Shown: positions 4,237 through 5,518 of the stretch, piece by piece | Numbering within the stretch: the first letter of the stretch is position 1 | How the letters are laid out: each line of letters opens with the position of its first letter | From: Allobaculum sp. | GTDB lineage: Bacteria; Bacillota_I; Bacilli_A; Erysipelotrichales; Erysipelotrichaceae | Reading direction: 5' to 3' | Assembly (NCBI GenBank): GCA_014803815.1 | Contig: JAAVAY010000007.1 | Location: 1-5,518 of the forward strand | Length of the DNA: 5,518 nucleotides | Notes under the pieces: model-generated | What the model was told of the DNA's origin: nothing | Database searches by the model: none | The model's input: the letters and a program-made list of their open reading frames with translations, nothing else | Made by a program: the position numbers and the translations under genes

Positions 4237-5518
4237 ATACAGAATTCTCCATCACACTGCTAAGCGCTTGATTGATTCCCGAGGTAAAAAGCGAGCAGGA
4301 TTTTTCAAAGGTGAGCTGAATAGTACCGATTTCCCCATTGCGGTGCTTTTTAAGGGAGAGTTCGACGGACTCGGTAGACGATTGTTCTTCATCGGGCTTA
4401 TAGTACGCTTCCCGATAGAGAAACATAACGATATCGGCATCTTGTTCAATCGAACCCGATTCCCGTAAATCGGAGAGTTGAGGTTCGTGATTAGTTCGCT
4501 CTTCCACTTTACGCGAGAGCTGAGACAAAGCAATCACGGGGCAATCCATCTCTTTGGCTAAAATCTTGAGGTTACGGGAAATTTCGGATACCTCCTGTTG
4601 GCGGGAATCGGAGCGGCCGTTACCGGAAATGAGTTGCAAGTAATCGATCACGATTAAATCAATGGAGCCTTCTTGGCTTTTAAGCTTGCGACATTTGGAA
4701 AAAATTTGGCCGACTTTGATCATCGACGTATCATCGATAAAGATTTTACGTTCGTGGAATTGGTCAATGGTGCGATCAAAAGCAGCAAGTTCAGTAGGGG
4801 AAAGCTTTCCAGAGACGAGCTTTTTTCCATCGATGCGCCCTTCAGCTGATAACAAACGCTTGATCAAGGAAGAGGCTGGCATTTCCAGAGAGAAAATAGC
4901 CACAGGACCTTGATTGCGCTTGGCGATGTTGTTGGCAAAGTTGAGAGCTAAAGCGGATTTTCCCATAGCAGGACGCGCGGCTAAGATGATTAAATCCCCG
5001 CGGTGAAAGCCGTTGGTCATGGCATCGAGTTCACTGTAGCTGGTGGGAATTCCACTGACTCCTCTAGAATTGCGGAGGACTTCGATTTCTTGACGCACTT
5101 CTTGAATTACAGACTGAACACTTTTAAAATCACTTCCGCGTCGACGACGGGTGACATCCAACAATTTGCGTTCAGAATCATCTAAGATGACATCCATTTG
5201 GTCATTGGACGTGGCGGCTTCATGGCCAATTTCATCGGCGACCAAAATCAAACGACGCAGTTTGGCTGTATTTTGAATGGTGGAAATGTAACTTGGAACA
5301 GGAGCGGCGCTCACGGAGACATCCATTAAAGCTGATAAGTAATCTAGTCCTCCAACCGCTTCGAGTTCATCGTTTTCTTGTAGGCGCAACAAGACACTTT
5401 GCATATCGATGACTTGGCCTTTTTGCGCGATATCTTGAATGGCTTTGTACAAAATTTGATGAGCAGTGACAAAAAACTCGGAGGCACTCAAATCCGCGTC
5501 CTGACAAGCTGAATAGAC
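4226..5518 (-). CDS. dnaB: Replicative DNA helicase DnaB (N-terminus beyond window)
   Basis: The frame is open to the window edge (430 visible residues); about 30 N-terminal residues are outside. The TTG at 5491 is internal, since the frame continues upstream and aligns with the DnaB N-terminal domain. In visible numbering, the N-domain and linker occupy about 1-150. The RecA-like motor domain then has Walker A ARPAMGKSA with K187, the catalytic-Glu motif FSLEMP (E212), Walker B DLIVIDYLQL (D292), and QLSRKVEERTNHEPQLSDLR, which carries the arginine-finger region. DnaB is the hexameric 5'-3' helicase at the replication fork, loaded by DnaC/DnaI-type partners. Walker A has RPA where most members have RPS, a harmless variant. 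No intein interrupts the visible part. The 3' end overlaps walJ, and the two are surely cotranscribed. Confidence 0.96.
   Translation of the reverse strand, partial: VYSACQDADLSASEFFVTAHQILYKAIQDIAQKGQVIDMQSVLLRLQENDELEAVGGLDYLSALMDVSVSAAPVPSYISTIQNTAKLRRLILVADEIGHEAATSNDQMDVILDDSERKLLDVTRRRRGSDFKSVQSVIQEVRQEIEVLRNSRGVSGIPTSYSELDAMTNGFHRGDLIILAARPAMGKSALALNFANNIAKRNQGPVAIFSLEMPASSLIKRLLSAEGRIDGKKLVSGKLSPTELAAFDRTIDQFHERKIFIDDTSMIKVGQIFSKCRKLKSQEGSIDLIVIDYLQLISGNGRSDSRQQEVSEISRNLKILAKEMDCPVIALSQLSRKVEERTNHEPQLSDLRESGSIEQDADIVMFLYREAYYKPDEEQSSTESVELSLKKHRNGEIGTIQLTFEKSCSLFTSGINQALSSVMENSVYAG

Overview
The window looks like a chromosomal segment of a low-to-moderate GC Bacillota (Firmicute). Evidence is the AGGA/AGG-type ribosome binding sites, the coupled replicative helicase (dnaB) and WalJ-type metallo-hydrolase genes, a SemiSWEET gene of Firmicute type, and an IS200/IS605 TnpB remnant. 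The PD-(D/E)XK 'transposase-like' protein resembles a family common in Erysipelotrichia and Lachnospiraceae, so an Erysipelotrichaceae-like host is my best guess. That guess rests on remembered family resemblance only.

Layout. Bases 2-76 are the last 24 codons of a membrane protein on +. Bases about 77-517 are a decayed IS200/IS605-group element: a hairpin at its left side, the broken 3' third of tnpB, a well-preserved omegaRNA-like region and a strong right-end hairpin. The right end joins directly to the 3'-truncated remnant of a PD-(D/E)XK nuclease/transposase-like gene on - (444-992). A zinc-dependent, sorbitol-type dehydrogenase follows on - (1141-2190). It is divergent from a DUF1643-type gene on + (2374-2892) across a purine-rich 183-bp spacer. 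Two palindromes at 2902-2991 end transcription from both sides. A SemiSWEET sugar transporter (3005-3268, -) has a consensus -10 box bracketed by an inverted repeat. walJ (3397-4236, -) overlaps the end of dnaB (4226 to the window edge, -), whose N-terminus lies outside.

How the genes fit together. dnaB and walJ form a translationally coupled housekeeping pair. The dehydrogenase, DUF1643 protein and SemiSWEET look like independently transcribed single genes. A link between sugar import and polyol oxidation is possible but not shown by the layout. The left 1 kb is a mobile-element scar. The TnpB protein is dead, but its guide-RNA-like 3' region looks structurally intact and is fused to a piece of the PD-(D/E)XK gene. 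I see no clear new multi-gene system. The most unusual items are this orphan omegaRNA-like end, the loss of the PQ-motif proline in the SemiSWEET, and the inverted repeat around its -10 box.
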